A program made the position numbers and the translations under genes. This document shows, in pieces, positions 33,790 through 42,293 of a stretch of DNA of 64,000 nucleotides; position 1 is the stretch's first letter; the number at the start of each line of letters is the position of its first letter. The stretch lies in contig NZ_AP023360.1 of assembly GCF_018326265.1 (NCBI RefSeq), forward strand, positions 2,843,501 through 2,907,500, given 5' to 3'. Source of the stretch: Catellatospora sp. IY07-71. Lineage in GTDB: Bacteria; Actinomycetota; Actinomycetes; Mycobacteriales; Micromonosporaceae. The notes under the pieces are model-generated. The model was not told the origin of the DNA. It was given only the letters and a program-made list of their open reading frames with translations, and searched no databases.

Positions 33790-34998
33790 TCAGCCGGTGA
33801 GCGCTGCGCGGCGTCGGCGCAGGAAGTTCCGCTCGGCCTCGTTGGCGGTGCGGGCGATGGCGGCGTCGTACGCGCGCGCCGCCTCGGCGTCGCGGCCGAG
33901 CCGGTGCAGCAGGTCCGCGCGCACCGCGTGGTAGAGGTGGTCGCGGTCCAGGTCCAGCCCGTCCAGCAGGGCGAGTGCCGGGCCCGGACCGGCCGTCTCG
34001 GCCACGGCGACGGCGCGGTGCAGCGCCACGACCGGGCCGGGCGTCAGCGCCAGCAGCCGGTCGTAGAGCGCGACGATGCGCGGCCAGTCCGTGTCCGCCG
34101 TGGACGGTGCCCCGGCGTGCTGGGCGCTGATCGCGGCCTGCAGCACGTACGGGCCGGTGCCGCCGCGGCGCACCGCGTTGCGCGCCAGCGTCAGCCCCTC
34201 GGCGATCAGGGCGCGGTCCCAGCGGGAGCGGTCCTGCTCGGGCAGCGGCACGAGCTCCCCGGCGGCGGTGGTGCGGGCGGGCCGCCGGGCGTCGGTGAGC
34301 AGCATCAGCGCGAGCAGCCCGAGCGCTTCGGGTTCGTCGGGCATCAGCTCGGCCAGCAGCCGGGCCAGCCGGATCGCCTCCGCGCACAGGTCGGCCCGGA
34401 CCAGGTCGGGGCCGCTGCTCGCCGCGTACCCCTCATTGAAGATCAGGTAGAGGACGGCGAGCACCGACCGCAGCCGGTCGGGGAGGTCGGCGTCGCGCGG
34501 CACCCGGTACGGGATGCCCGCGCCCTTGATCTTGTTCTTGGCGCGGACCAGCCGCTGTGCCATGGTGGCCTCGGGCACCAGGAACGCGCGTGCGATCTCG
34601 GCCGTGCTCAGGCCGCCGAGCAGCCGCAACGTCAGCGCGACGCGCGCGGCGGGGGCGAGCGCCGGGTGGCAGCAGGTGAAGATCAGCCGGAGCCGGTCGT
34701 CGGGCACGGGCCCCTCCTCGGCGGGCTCGTCACGGGCGTGCAGCAGCGCCGCCTGGGCGTGCCGGCCGTCGCGGGACGCCTCCCGGCGCAGCCGGTCCAC
34801 GGCCCGGTTGCGGGCGGTGGTGATGATCCAGCCGGCCGGGCTGGGCGGCATCCCGGCCTCCGGCCAGCGCCGGGCCGCCTCGGCGAACGCGTCCTGCACC
34901 GCCTCCTCGGCCAGGTCGAGGTCGCCGAAGGCGCGCACCAGCACCGCCACCGCGCGGCCGTACTCCGCGCGGTAGATCCGCTCCAGCTCGCCGGGCAC
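33790..34998 (-). CDS. ECF42-type RNA polymerase sigma factor with C-terminal TPR-like extension
   Basis: The 402-residue protein has sigma region 2 ([27 protein letters not shown]), sigma region 4 ([34 protein letters not shown]) and the long helical extension (DUF6596) typical of the ECF42 group. In that group the extension itself controls the sigma factor and the partner is a DGPF-domain protein rather than an anti-sigma factor. Such a partner is encoded directly upstream; the GTG start here follows its stop without a gap. Confidence 0.9.
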   Translation of the reverse strand: MPGELERIYRAEYGRAVAVLVRAFGDLDLAEEAVQDAFAEAARRWPEAGMPPSPAGWIITTARNRAVDRLRREASRDGRHAQAALLHARDEPAEEGPVPDDRLRLIFTCCHPALAPAARVALTLRLLGGLSTAEIARAFLVPEATMAQRLVRAKNKIKGAGIPYRVPRDADLPDRLRSVLAVLYLIFNEGYAASSGPDLVRADLCAEAIRLARLLAELMPDEPEALGLLALMLLTDARRPARTTAAGELVPLPEQDRSRWDRALIAEGLTLARNAVRRGGTGPYVLQAAISAQHAGAPSTADTDWPRIVALYDRLLALTPGPVVALHRAVAVAETAGPGPALALLDGLDLDRDHLYHAVRADLLHRLGRDAEAARAYDAAIARTANEAERNFLRRRRAALTG

Positions 34999-35349
34999 TC
35001 AGCTCCCGCCGGGGTGCATGGGCCGCACCTCGATGGGCAGCGTGGTGGCCCGGGCCGCCTTGCCCGCCCAGTCCAGCGCCGCGTCCAGGTCCGGCGCGTT
35101 GATGATCCAGAAGCCGCCGACGTGCTCCTTGCCCTCGGTGAACGGGCCGTCGGTGAGCAGGATGCCGTCCCCGTCCGCGCGGACCACGGTGGCCGTCTCG
35201 GGCGGCAGCAGGCCCGCGGTGCGCACCAGCGCGCCGGCCGCCTCCAGCTCGGCGTTCAGCTCGGCCAGCGCGCGCATCACCGGGTCGAGGACCTCGGGCG
35301 GCGGCGGACCGCCGTCGGGCTGGTAGATGCTCAGCAGGTACTGCTTCAT
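34999..35349 (-). CDS. DGPF/YCII-domain protein, partner of the ECF42 sigma factor
   Basis: The 116-residue protein has the name-giving LLTDGPFTEGKEHVGGFWIINAPDLDAALDWA and belongs to the YCII-like fold. These proteins are encoded with ECF42 sigma factors and are common targets of them. Its biochemical role is not settled. It is cotranscribed with the sigma gene. Confidence 0.9.
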   Translation of the reverse strand: MKQYLLSIYQPDGGPPPPEVLDPVMRALAELNAELEAAGALVRTAGLLPPETATVVRADGDGILLTDGPFTEGKEHVGGFWIINAPDLDAALDWAGKAARATTLPIEVRPMHPGGS

Positions 35350-35515
35350 GACGCCTCCTCGGGTGGGCGAGCGGATGTCCTCTCACCCTCTATACGAACG
35401 CGGGCCGTCCGGATCGACACCACGCGGTGGCTTTTGCCACGCATCGATCGACCCTCTTCCCCGGGACGGGTACGTCGCGGTAGCGTGAGCGTCCCCTCAC
35501 CCCCCGGAGTCTTCC

Positions 35516-35722
35516 GTGCCCACCACCGAGCCCGTCATAGCGGATCGGCTGATGCTGGTCAGCATGCTCACCGTCGGTGACTACGCCATCGAGCTGTCCG
35601 AGACCGTCATGGTCCGGCCCGGTCAGCGGCACTGGGTCGAGGGCAGCACGTTCTACGTGCAGTCGCCCGACGGGCGCACCCGCGCGGTCGACGGCAGCGC
35701 CTACCCGATCTGCCGCCGCTGA
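35516..35722 (+). CDS. Small protein of unknown function
   Basis: The 68-residue product has no signal peptide or membrane segment. It contains YAIELSETVMVRPGQRHWVEGSTFYVQSPDGR, which looks like a small beta barrel. GGAG stands 8 bases before the GTG start. I do not recognise the family. Confidence 0.55.
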   Translation: MPTTEPVIADRLMLVSMLTVGDYAIELSETVMVRPGQRHWVEGSTFYVQSPDGRTRAVDGSAYPICRR

Positions 35723-35820
35723 CCGTTTCGCCACCGCGCACCGACCGACGCTCGTGACGCGAGCCTGTCGGCCGTCCGTGGCAGCATGCGTCCTTCGGGA
35801 CGATGCTGCGGAGGTGGTTC

Positions 35821-36393
35821 ATGGCGCAGGTGAACGTGCACGTGACGATGTCGCTGGACGGCTTCATGGCCGGGCCGGACGTCAGCGTCGAGCAGCCGAT
35901 GGGCGTCGGCGGCGAACGCCTGCACCGCTGGCTGTTCGACGACGCCGACGAGGCCGACAAGGCGGCCGCGCGGCAGCAGTTCGCGCTGACCACGGCGGTG
36001 CTGCTGGGCCGGCGCACCTTCGACGTCGGCATCGGCCAGTGGGGCGGCACGCCCTATCCGGTGCCCTGCTTCGTGCTCACCCACCGGCCTGAGCCGGACC
36101 GGGCCGAGAAGGAGGGCACGTTCACCTTCGTCACCACCGGGCTCGACGACGCGCTGGCGCAGGCCCGCGCCGCCGCCGGGGAGGGCGCCGTCACCGTGAT
36201 GGGCGCCGACGTGACGCAGCAGCTGCTCCGGGCGGGCCTGCTCGACGAGATCCACCTGCAGATCGCGCCGGTGCTGCTGGGCGCGGGCCGACGGCTGTTC
36301 GAGCACCTCGGCACGGACCACATCGAGCTGGAGCAGCTCGGCACGCACCAGTCCGCGCAGGTCACCCATGCGCGGTTCCGCGTCGTGAAATAG
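35821..36393 (+). CDS. Dihydrofolate reductase family (RibD C-terminal-like) protein
   Basis: The 190-residue protein starts VNVHVTMSLDGFMAGPDVS, with LLGRRTFDVGIGQWGG and VTVMGADVTQQLLRAGLLDEIHLQIAPVLLGAGRRLF, the pattern of the YyaP/RibD-C reductase family that binds NADPH. The true substrate is not known; it is not a standard folate enzyme. GGAGG 7 bases before ATG 35821 decides that start over an ATG at 35803. Confidence 0.88.
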   Translation: MAQVNVHVTMSLDGFMAGPDVSVEQPMGVGGERLHRWLFDDADEADKAAARQQFALTTAVLLGRRTFDVGIGQWGGTPYPVPCFVLTHRPEPDRAEKEGTFTFVTTGLDDALAQARAAAGEGAVTVMGADVTQQLLRAGLLDEIHLQIAPVLLGAGRRLFEHLGTDHIELEQLGTHQSAQVTHARFRVVK

Positions 36394-36442
36394 GTACGGC
36401 CGTCACTGGCCCGGCGGCGCGATCGCGGCTACCTTCGGCTGC

Positions 36443-36715
36443 ATGTCGTCCGGTGAGGTCGTGCTCTGGGTGGTGCTCGGGCTGGCCGCCGTGGCCCTGC
36501 TCGCGTTCGCGGTCATCTTGCTGCGCTTCGTGGGCCGGGCCGCGCTGTCGTACGCCAGGCGCAAGCCGGTGCAGGCCGTGGCGTTCTTCGTGATCCCGGG
36601 CGGGCTGGCCACGTTCACCGCGGCGTTCTTCGGCGCCGGGCTGCCGCTGGCGATGGGCATCGGCCTGGCGACGGGGCTGGCGGTGTTCCTCCTCGTCGGC
36701 ATGGAGCTGGGCTGA
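36443..36715 (+). CDS. Small membrane protein of unknown function
   Basis: The 90-residue protein has three hydrophobic segments (VVLWVVLGLAAVALLAFAVILL; AVAFFVIPGGLATFTAAFF; LAMGIGLATGLAVFLLVG). A TACCTT box 7 bases before the ATG indicates a leaderless mRNA. I do not recognise the family. Confidence 0.65.
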   Translation: MSSGEVVLWVVLGLAAVALLAFAVILLRFVGRAALSYARRKPVQAVAFFVIPGGLATFTAAFFGAGLPLAMGIGLATGLAVFLLVGMELG

Positions 36716-36767
36716 TCAGCCCGGTCGCGTTTGGACAGCCTGACGAGCGCTGCGGCACAATGGCCGC

Positions 36768-37031
36768 ATGACGCAGTGGGAGTACGCGCGGCTGGAGTAC
36801 CGATCGGCAGGCACCCTGGGCGCCGACCGCTTCATGGACTGGGACGCGGTGTTCCACGACGACGACGGGCCGGAGCGCTGGGGCACCGACGAGCGCTTCG
36901 ACGACCTGCGCCACCTCAACCGGGCCGGGCAGGCGGGCTGGCAGGCGTACGACCGGGGCGCCGTGTTCCTGCACACCGAGCCGTATCGCCTGTTCGCCGT
37001 CACCTACTCCCTGCGCCGGCCCGTCGAGTAG
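36768..37031 (+). CDS. Small protein of unknown function (DUF4177-like size)
   Basis: The 87-residue protein begins MTQWEYARLEYRSAG and contains DDLRHLNRAGQAGWQAYDRGAVFLH, a layout similar to DUF4177-type small beta proteins (WEY ... LN..G..GWE). A CACAAT box 6 bases before the ATG may be its leaderless promoter. Function unknown. Confidence 0.65.
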   Translation: MTQWEYARLEYRSAGTLGADRFMDWDAVFHDDDGPERWGTDERFDDLRHLNRAGQAGWQAYDRGAVFLHTEPYRLFAVTYSLRRPVE

Positions 37032-37034
37032 CCG

Positions 37035-37808
37035 TCAGGCGGTGCGCCGCCCCAGGTAGAGCAGCGTCTCCACGGCCAGCGTCACCTTCTCCGGCAGCCG
37101 CTGCAGCAGCGCCGTGAACAGCGCCTCGCGCGTCGCCTCCGGCAGGATCCGGTAGGTCGGCTGCGTCGACAGGTAGGACACGTAGTCGTCCGCCGACAGC
37201 GTGCGCTCCCAGGTGTAGAGGTGCTCGGCCAGCTCGCCGAACTCGGGCAGCGCGGCCAGGTCCGGGCCCGGCCAGTACTGCGACAGGTCGGCGCCGTCGG
37301 CGGGCTCCTCGTCGATCATGGCGTGCGGCGCGTACCCGGCGTGCACCTCGCGGACCAGCGCGCGCAGGCCGTCGTCGGCGACGCGGTCGAAGTTCCAGAA
37401 CAGCGCCAGGGTGCCGCCCGGGGCCAGCGCCGCGGCGGCCCGCGACCAGCGCTGCGAGCCGTCGGTCCACTGCCACGCCTGCGCGCAGAACAGCAGGTCG
37501 AACGCCAGGTCGGGGGTGTAGTCCTCCCACAGCGAGACGACCACCCGCACCGACGGCTGCCCGGCCAGGCGCTCGGTCAGCAGCGCGGCCATCTTCGGGT
37601 CCGGCTCGACCGCGGTGATCTGCAGCCCGCGCGCGGCGAACGCGGTGGTCGCCTTGCCCGTCCCCGCGCCGACCTCCAGCGCCTGCACGCCGATCCCGGT
37701 GTACGCGAGCACGTCGTCGACGAGCCCCTCCGGATACCCCGGCCGGATGCGGTCGAACTCCTCGGCGATCTCACCGAACATCAGGCCCTGGGCGCGCGCT
37801 TCACTCAT
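37035..37808 (-). CDS. Class I SAM-dependent methyltransferase
   Basis: The 257-residue protein has the S-adenosylmethionine loop ALEVGAGTGKATTAFAARG and the acidic residue in ITAVEPDPKM, followed by DLLFCAQAWQWTDGSQRW, which is found in a subgroup of small-molecule methyltransferases. The substrate is unknown. TACGCT lies 7 bases before the ATG (complement of 37806-37808), supporting this start over one 45 bases upstream. Confidence 0.87.
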   Translation of the reverse strand: MSEARAQGLMFGEIAEEFDRIRPGYPEGLVDDVLAYTGIGVQALEVGAGTGKATTAFAARGLQITAVEPDPKMAALLTERLAGQPSVRVVVSLWEDYTPDLAFDLLFCAQAWQWTDGSQRWSRAAAALAPGGTLALFWNFDRVADDGLRALVREVHAGYAPHAMIDEEPADGADLSQYWPGPDLAALPEFGELAEHLYTWERTLSADDYVSYLSTQPTYRILPEATREALFTALLQRLPEKVTLAVETLLYLGRRTA

Positions 37809-37853
37809 TGGCGAGAGCGTAGTGCCATCCGCCCCACTCCTCCACCCGAGCAA

Positions 37854-37932
37854 GGAAGGGCACCTTCGTCGGCTCGCGTCAGCGAGACGAGCAGCGGCTC
37901 GGCTCGTTCTACGTAGTAGAAGGTGCCCTTCC
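37854..37932. repeat. Family C palindromic repeat, copy C5, with enlarged loop
   Basis: Arms GGAAGGGCACCTTC (37854-37867) and GAAGGTGCCCTTCC (37919-37932) pair perfectly, but the loop is 51 bases rather than 16-20. The extra sequence contains its own short inverted repeat (ACGAGC ... GCTCGT), so it may be an insertion into the repeat. Confidence 0.8.
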
Positions 37933-37938
37933 TGACAC

Positions 37939-38367
37939 TCAGGCCCAGTCGTCGCCCGCTTTCAGGCGCTGCCGCAGCAGCTGCTCCAGCGGCATCGACT
38001 CGCCGTCGCGGGCGCCCCGGCCCACGATCAGCGGCGGGTCGGCGGGCGGCACCTGCGCGCCGGTCAGCCGCGCCCGCAGCGAGGCGGGCACCCCGAGCAC
38101 GTAGAACGTGCCGTCGGGGGTCACCGCCAGCGTGCGGGCGCGCTGCAGATACCAGCCGCGCAGGCCGGTGCGGTAGCGCCCGCCGCCGTCGTACGCGAAC
38201 GCGGTCAGCGCGGTGGTGCGCAGGCCGCGCGCGCCCGCCTCGGCGGCGAACCGGCGCACCAGCTCCCTGGCCCGCTCCGTCTCCGCCGCCCGCTGCCGCT
38301 GCTCGGCCAGCGCGTGCTGCGCGACCGCCTGATCGCGCCGCGCACGCCACTCCGCCTGATCGTCCAC
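37939..38367 (-). CDS. Conserved hypothetical protein
   Basis: The 142-residue protein has an N-terminal helical, charged part (ARRDQAVAQHALAEQRQRAAETERARELVRRF, coiled-coil-like) and a C-terminal mixed part with YLQRARTLAVTPDGTFYVLGVP. I do not recognise the family. TAGGGT stands 7 bases before the GTG start, indicating a leaderless mRNA. The stop is just beside repeat C5. Confidence 0.65.
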   Translation of the reverse strand: MDDQAEWRARRDQAVAQHALAEQRQRAAETERARELVRRFAAEAGARGLRTTALTAFAYDGGGRYRTGLRGWYLQRARTLAVTPDGTFYVLGVPASLRARLTGAQVPPADPPLIVGRGARDGESMPLEQLLRQRLKAGDDWA

Positions 38368-38377
38368 GGTGCCGACC

Positions 38378-38590
38378 CTAGCGCGGCCACTGCGCGGCGA
38401 CGTACCCGGCGAGCGCGGCCAGCATCACGGCGCCGACCGCGGCCAGCGCGGCCAGCCGGTTGCGGCGGCGCCGCGCGATCCGGTCCCGCACCGCGGCCAG
38501 CCGCGCGGTGCCGGCGGGCACGTCGTCACCGGCGGGCAGCCGCAGGCCGCGTCGCCACCAGGAGTTGTACGCGTTCAACAGCACCTTCCG
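38378..38590 (-). pseudogene. Remnant of a third membrane-tethered sigma factor gene
   Basis: On the minus strand, KVLLNAYNSWWRRG matches VLVNTYRSWWRRR of the sigma gene at 38622, and the following LPAGDDVPAGTARLAAVRDRI with a membrane segment (LAALAAVGAVMLAALAGYVA) matches the region after sigma domain 4 in the same gene. The N-terminus, the whole of region 4 and the outside domain are missing, so this is a decayed, internally deleted copy. A TAG stop lies just upstream of the conserved part. Confidence 0.6.
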
Positions 38591-38621
38591 GACCTAGGGC
38601 CGACATGCGCCGCGGACGGGA

Positions 38622-40061
38622 TCAGTTCGCCGGCATCACCGCCACGAACCAGTCGCCGGTCATGTGCTCGGCCTCGACCGAGATGGTCAGCTCGTCCGGG
38701 TAGGACAGGCTGAGCCCGCGCCGCTGCGCGTCGTCGGAGGCCGGCTCGAAGACCGACTGCCATACCGCCTGCTCGTAGTCCCACCAGGTCTTGACGTCGA
38801 CCGGCACGCCGTTGATCAGGACCCGCAGCACGCCCGGCGTCTGCGCGGCGGCCATGATCCGGACCCCGCCGCGCTGCCAGTCATAGGTGCCCGTACGCGG
38901 ACCGTCCGCCGTGATCAGCACGCTGCCGGGCAGCGCCGCGGCCGGCCGCGACAGCGGCGCCAGCGTGGCCGGGCGTTCCGGCAGCGGCACCTCGCCGAAC
39001 GGCACCGCCTCACCGACCAGCACCGCGAGCACCCCGTCGGCCGGGGCCGGACCCGGCGTGGGCGAGGACGCCGACTGGGAGCCCCCGTAGACGTAGCCCA
39101 CGTCCAGCGAGTACGTGACCGCCATCGGCTTGCCGATCTCCACCCCGGCGTCGCGCAGCGTGTCCGGGGCCGGTTGCAGCCGGGCGTCGAAGGACAGCCC
39201 CCGGGTGTCGCACTCGGCGGTGCCCAGCGACCTCCCGTTGATCCACACATTGATGATCAGCGGCAGCGCGTAGCCGGAATGCGTGCACGCCGGGAAGAAC
39301 GCCAGGTCCAGCGTGGACGGAGTCATCGTGAACCCGCTCTGCCCGGCGGCGAAGCTCGCCGACTCGCGCTCCACGATCCGGTAACCCTGGTGGAAGTCGG
39401 GCACCCCGGCGAACTGGTCCGGGCCCCGGCCGGGGCCGATGGCGTACCCGGCGATGCCCGCCAGCACCACCGCGCAGGCCGCGGCGACCGACGCGAGCTT
39501 GGCCCGGCGCTGCTGCGCCACCCGCTCCCGCACCGCCACCAGCCGCTCGTTGCCCGCCGGGGCGTCCTCGCCCGGCAGCGGCAGCGCCTGCAGATCCGGG
39601 TCGACCCGCAGCCGGGCCAGACCCTTGGCCGCGTAGCTCTTCACCGAGCCGGGGGAGATGCCCAGCGCCTGCGCGATCTCGGCCTCGGTCAGGTCCTCGA
39701 AGTAGCGCAGCACCAGCACCACCCGCTGCTGCCGGGACAGCCGCCCCAGCGCCCGCCACACCTCGTCGCGTTCGTCCACTGCCGACTGCGGGGCGGCCAT
39801 CGGCTGCTCGGGCAGCACGTCGGTGGGGCGCTCGCCGTTCCAGCGCCGCCGCCACCAGGAGCGGTACGTGTTGACCAGCACCTGCCGCACGTACGGCTCC
39901 GGGTCGCCGTGGATGCGCCGCCACGCCGACCACGACTTCACCAGCGCGGTCTGCAGCAGGTCCTCGGCCAGGGCGTGGTCGCCGGTGAGCAGGTACGCGA
40001 TGCGCAGCAGGTGCCGCGATCGCGCCATGACGAACTCGTCGAACTCCGCCGTGCCGGCCAT
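38622..40061 (-). CDS. SigE-family ECF sigma factor fused to a membrane segment and an outside domain
   Basis: The 479-residue protein starts with sigma region 2 (FDEFVMARSRHLLRIAYLLTGDHALAEDLLQ) and region 4 (LVLRYFEDLTEAEIAQALGISPGSVKSYAAKGLARL), together about residues 5-160. A basic linker and one membrane segment (about 187-209) follow, then an approximately 270-residue extracytoplasmic part of beta-rich type ending SVEAEHMTGDWFVAVMP. The sigma unit would thus be held at the membrane and freed or switched by a signal outside. GGGGAGGG before the ATG (complement of 40059-40061) supports the start. It is a tandem paralogue of the next gene. Confidence 0.85.
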   Translation of the reverse strand: MAGTAEFDEFVMARSRHLLRIAYLLTGDHALAEDLLQTALVKSWSAWRRIHGDPEPYVRQVLVNTYRSWWRRRWNGERPTDVLPEQPMAAPQSAVDERDEVWRALGRLSRQQRVVLVLRYFEDLTEAEIAQALGISPGSVKSYAAKGLARLRVDPDLQALPLPGEDAPAGNERLVAVRERVAQQRRAKLASVAAACAVVLAGIAGYAIGPGRGPDQFAGVPDFHQGYRIVERESASFAAGQSGFTMTPSTLDLAFFPACTHSGYALPLIINVWINGRSLGTAECDTRGLSFDARLQPAPDTLRDAGVEIGKPMAVTYSLDVGYVYGGSQSASSPTPGPAPADGVLAVLVGEAVPFGEVPLPERPATLAPLSRPAAALPGSVLITADGPRTGTYDWQRGGVRIMAAAQTPGVLRVLINGVPVDVKTWWDYEQAVWQSVFEPASDDAQRRGLSLSYPDELTISVEAEHMTGDWFVAVMPAN

Positions 40062-40155
40062 GCCTCGCGCGCCCTCCCCATCGGTGCCGTTCAGCAACAG
40101 CTACTCGCTGGGGTACAGCATCGGTTGTGGCCCGTCGCGGTGAAATCGGCGGGAC

Positions 40156-41646
40156 CTACTCCTTCGAGGGGTAGAAGGCCACGAACCAGTCGCCGGTCAT
40201 CCGCTCGGCCTCCACCGAGATCGTGACCAGCGACCCCGGGACCGGGTCCCAGCGGCCGCCGCTGATGCGGTTCCGCCCGGCCTGCAGGGACGCGGAGATG
40301 GGTGCGGTTCCCCAGGGCGGGGTGACGCTGCCGTCGTTGCTTTGAACGGTCCACGGCAGGGTGCCGAAGTCGAGCGTGTGTATCGCCACGCCGTCCACGG
40401 AGATCCGCAGCCGTCCGGGCGTCTGCGACCGGGCATGCAGGATCAGCGACCCGCGCCAGACCACGGTGACGCTGGGCGGACCACCGGCGTCGATCCTGGT
40501 GATCTTCGCGGGATCGACGGACTTCAGCACGCGATTGAGCGGAGTCGGCTGCGTAGACGGAGTGACCAGTGGAAACTCCTCGAATGAGATCAGTTCGCCG
40601 ATCGACACGGCCACCGTGCCAACCGGCAGCGGCTCTTCCGTCTGCAACTTCAGGCTCACCTCGGCCGGCTTGCCGGGGACAAGGCCCAGCCGCGCCGGGT
40701 CCAGTACGCCGAAAAAGCTCTTCAAGGCGATCGGCTCGTCCACGCACGCGCCCGACCACGCCTCCCGGCCGTTGACCCGGGCGTACACCGCGACGTTCAG
40801 CGACCCGGGAAAGCGGCAGGTCACGAACAGCGCCTCCGGCCGCTCACCCGGCGTCCAGACCAGTGCCCGGTCCAGACCTTCGGCGTAGCCGTACTGCGCA
40901 GACGGCCCCAGCCGGTAGTAGTCGACGTCGAACGGCATGGTGCTGGTCTGCGCATACGTCGGAAGCTGGAGCCGGAACGCGGGCTCCGGCAGGGTCTTCG
41001 CGCGCACCTGCGGCAGCAGGGCATACGCGGCGACCAGCGCGATCGCGGCCAGGCAGGCGGCAGCGACGGTGATCGCCGTGCGCCGCCGGCGCCGCCGCTC
41101 GATGCGCCCGCGCACCGCGACCAGGCGCTCGTTGCCGACGGGCGCCTCATCGCCGGACGGCAGGGGCAGCGCTTGCAGGCTGGGGTCCAGCCGCAGCTTC
41201 GCCAGTCCTTTGGACGCGTGGGTCTTCACCGATCCGGCGGATATGTCGAGCGTCCGCGCGATGTCGGCCTCGCTGAGGTCCTCGAAGTAGCGCAGCACCA
41301 GCACGAGGCGCTGCTGCCGGGGGAGCCGGGACAGCGCCCGCCAGACCCGGTCGCGCTCGTCGACGTCCGCCTGCGGCACGGGTCCGGCCTGCTCGGGCAG
41401 GATCTCGGTCGGCCGCTCGCCGGTCCAGCGCCGCCGCCACCAGGACTTGAACGTGTTGGCCAGCACCCTGAGCACGTACGGCTCCGGGTCGCCGTCGATG
41501 CGCCGCCAGGCCGACCAGCACTTCACCAGGGTCGTCTGCAGCAGGTCCTCGGCCAGGGCGTGGTCCCCCGTGAGCAGGTACGCGACGCGCAGCAGATGCC
41601 GCGCGCGCGTCGTGACGAACTCGTCGAACGTGGCCGCCTCGGCCAT
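40156..41646 (-). CDS. Tandem paralogue: SigE-family ECF sigma factor with membrane segment and outside domain
   Basis: The 496-residue protein has the same build as the gene at 38622: region 2 (FDEFVTTRARHLLRVAYLLTGDHALAEDLLQ), region 4 (YFEDLSEADIARTLDISAGSVKTHASKGLAKL), a basic stretch RGRIERRRRRRTA, one membrane segment (about 187-209) and an outside domain ending SVEAERMTGDWFVAFYP. The sigma parts are very similar; the outside domains are diverged, so they may sense different ligands. GGAGGT before the ATG (complement of 41644-41646) supports this start. No separate anti-sigma gene is nearby, consistent with the regulator being fused. Confidence 0.85.
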   Translation of the reverse strand: MAEAATFDEFVTTRARHLLRVAYLLTGDHALAEDLLQTTLVKCWSAWRRIDGDPEPYVLRVLANTFKSWWRRRWTGERPTEILPEQAGPVPQADVDERDRVWRALSRLPRQQRLVLVLRYFEDLSEADIARTLDISAGSVKTHASKGLAKLRLDPSLQALPLPSGDEAPVGNERLVAVRGRIERRRRRRTAITVAAACLAAIALVAAYALLPQVRAKTLPEPAFRLQLPTYAQTSTMPFDVDYYRLGPSAQYGYAEGLDRALVWTPGERPEALFVTCRFPGSLNVAVYARVNGREAWSGACVDEPIALKSFFGVLDPARLGLVPGKPAEVSLKLQTEEPLPVGTVAVSIGELISFEEFPLVTPSTQPTPLNRVLKSVDPAKITRIDAGGPPSVTVVWRGSLILHARSQTPGRLRISVDGVAIHTLDFGTLPWTVQSNDGSVTPPWGTAPISASLQAGRNRISGGRWDPVPGSLVTISVEAERMTGDWFVAFYPSKE

Positions 41647-41749
41647 TGCCGTACCTCCGGGTCTCGCTGGTCCACAGCAGTTACGCACCGGAAGCTGTCC
41701 GAGGTTGAACCGTGCGGGTGCGAATCTCGGGATGCGCGAGGATAGCGGG

Positions 41750-42139
41750 GTGGAGATGTGGAACAACCCGTCGTGCTCGAAGTGCGCCGCGGCGCGGGAG
41801 ACGTTCGAGCTGGCCGCGGTGCCGGTGACGCTGCGCCCGTACCTGACCGCGCCGCCGACCGCAGCCGAGCTGGCGGACGTGCTGGGACGGCTGGGCGCGC
41901 AGCCGTGGGAGATCTGCCGCCTGGGCGAGCCGGTCGCCGCCGAGCTGGGCCTGGACAGCTGGCCTCGCGACGAGGCGTCGCGCGAGCGCTGGATCGCCGC
42001 GATGGCGGCCCACCCCGAGCTGATCCAGCGGCCGATCCTGCTGCTCGACGACGGCACCGCCGTGGTCGGCCGCACGCCGGAGGCGCTCAGCCAGGCACTC
42101 TCGGCCGCCCGGCCTGCGGAGCAGCCTCCGCCGCGGTGA
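41750..42139 (+). CDS. ArsC/Spx-family thioredoxin-fold protein
   Basis: The 129-residue protein begins MEMWNNPSCSKCAAARE with a CxxC site and has LIQRPILLLDDGTAVVGRTPEAL at the C-terminus, as in ArsC/YffB-like reductases. It may reduce arsenate or act as a general thiol protein; true arsenate-site arginines cannot be confirmed. I chose GTG 41750 because family members start at this Met; an ATG 18 bases upstream would add six residues. Confidence 0.82.
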   Translation: MEMWNNPSCSKCAAARETFELAAVPVTLRPYLTAPPTAAELADVLGRLGAQPWEICRLGEPVAAELGLDSWPRDEASRERWIAAMAAHPELIQRPILLLDDGTAVVGRTPEALSQALSAARPAEQPPPR

Positions 42140-42180
42140 CTCGTCCGGCGCACGCCGCGGCTCCCTGGGCGTTGCCTGTC

Positions 42181-42251
42181 GTGAAGATCGCGGTCTCGTG
42201 TCAGAACCTGCGGTCTGGCTGCACTTTGTGACACGAGATGGCGATCTTCAC
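42181..42251. repeat. Family B palindromic repeat, copy B3
   Basis: Arms of 23 bases (42181-42203 and 42229-42251) pair with two mismatches; outer bases read GTGAAGATCG and its complement, inner bases TCGTGTCA and TGACACGA. Confidence 0.8.
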
Positions 42252-42293
42252 GGGTGGACAGCACCCCGCCCCTGAAACAGGCGCGGGATCAGG

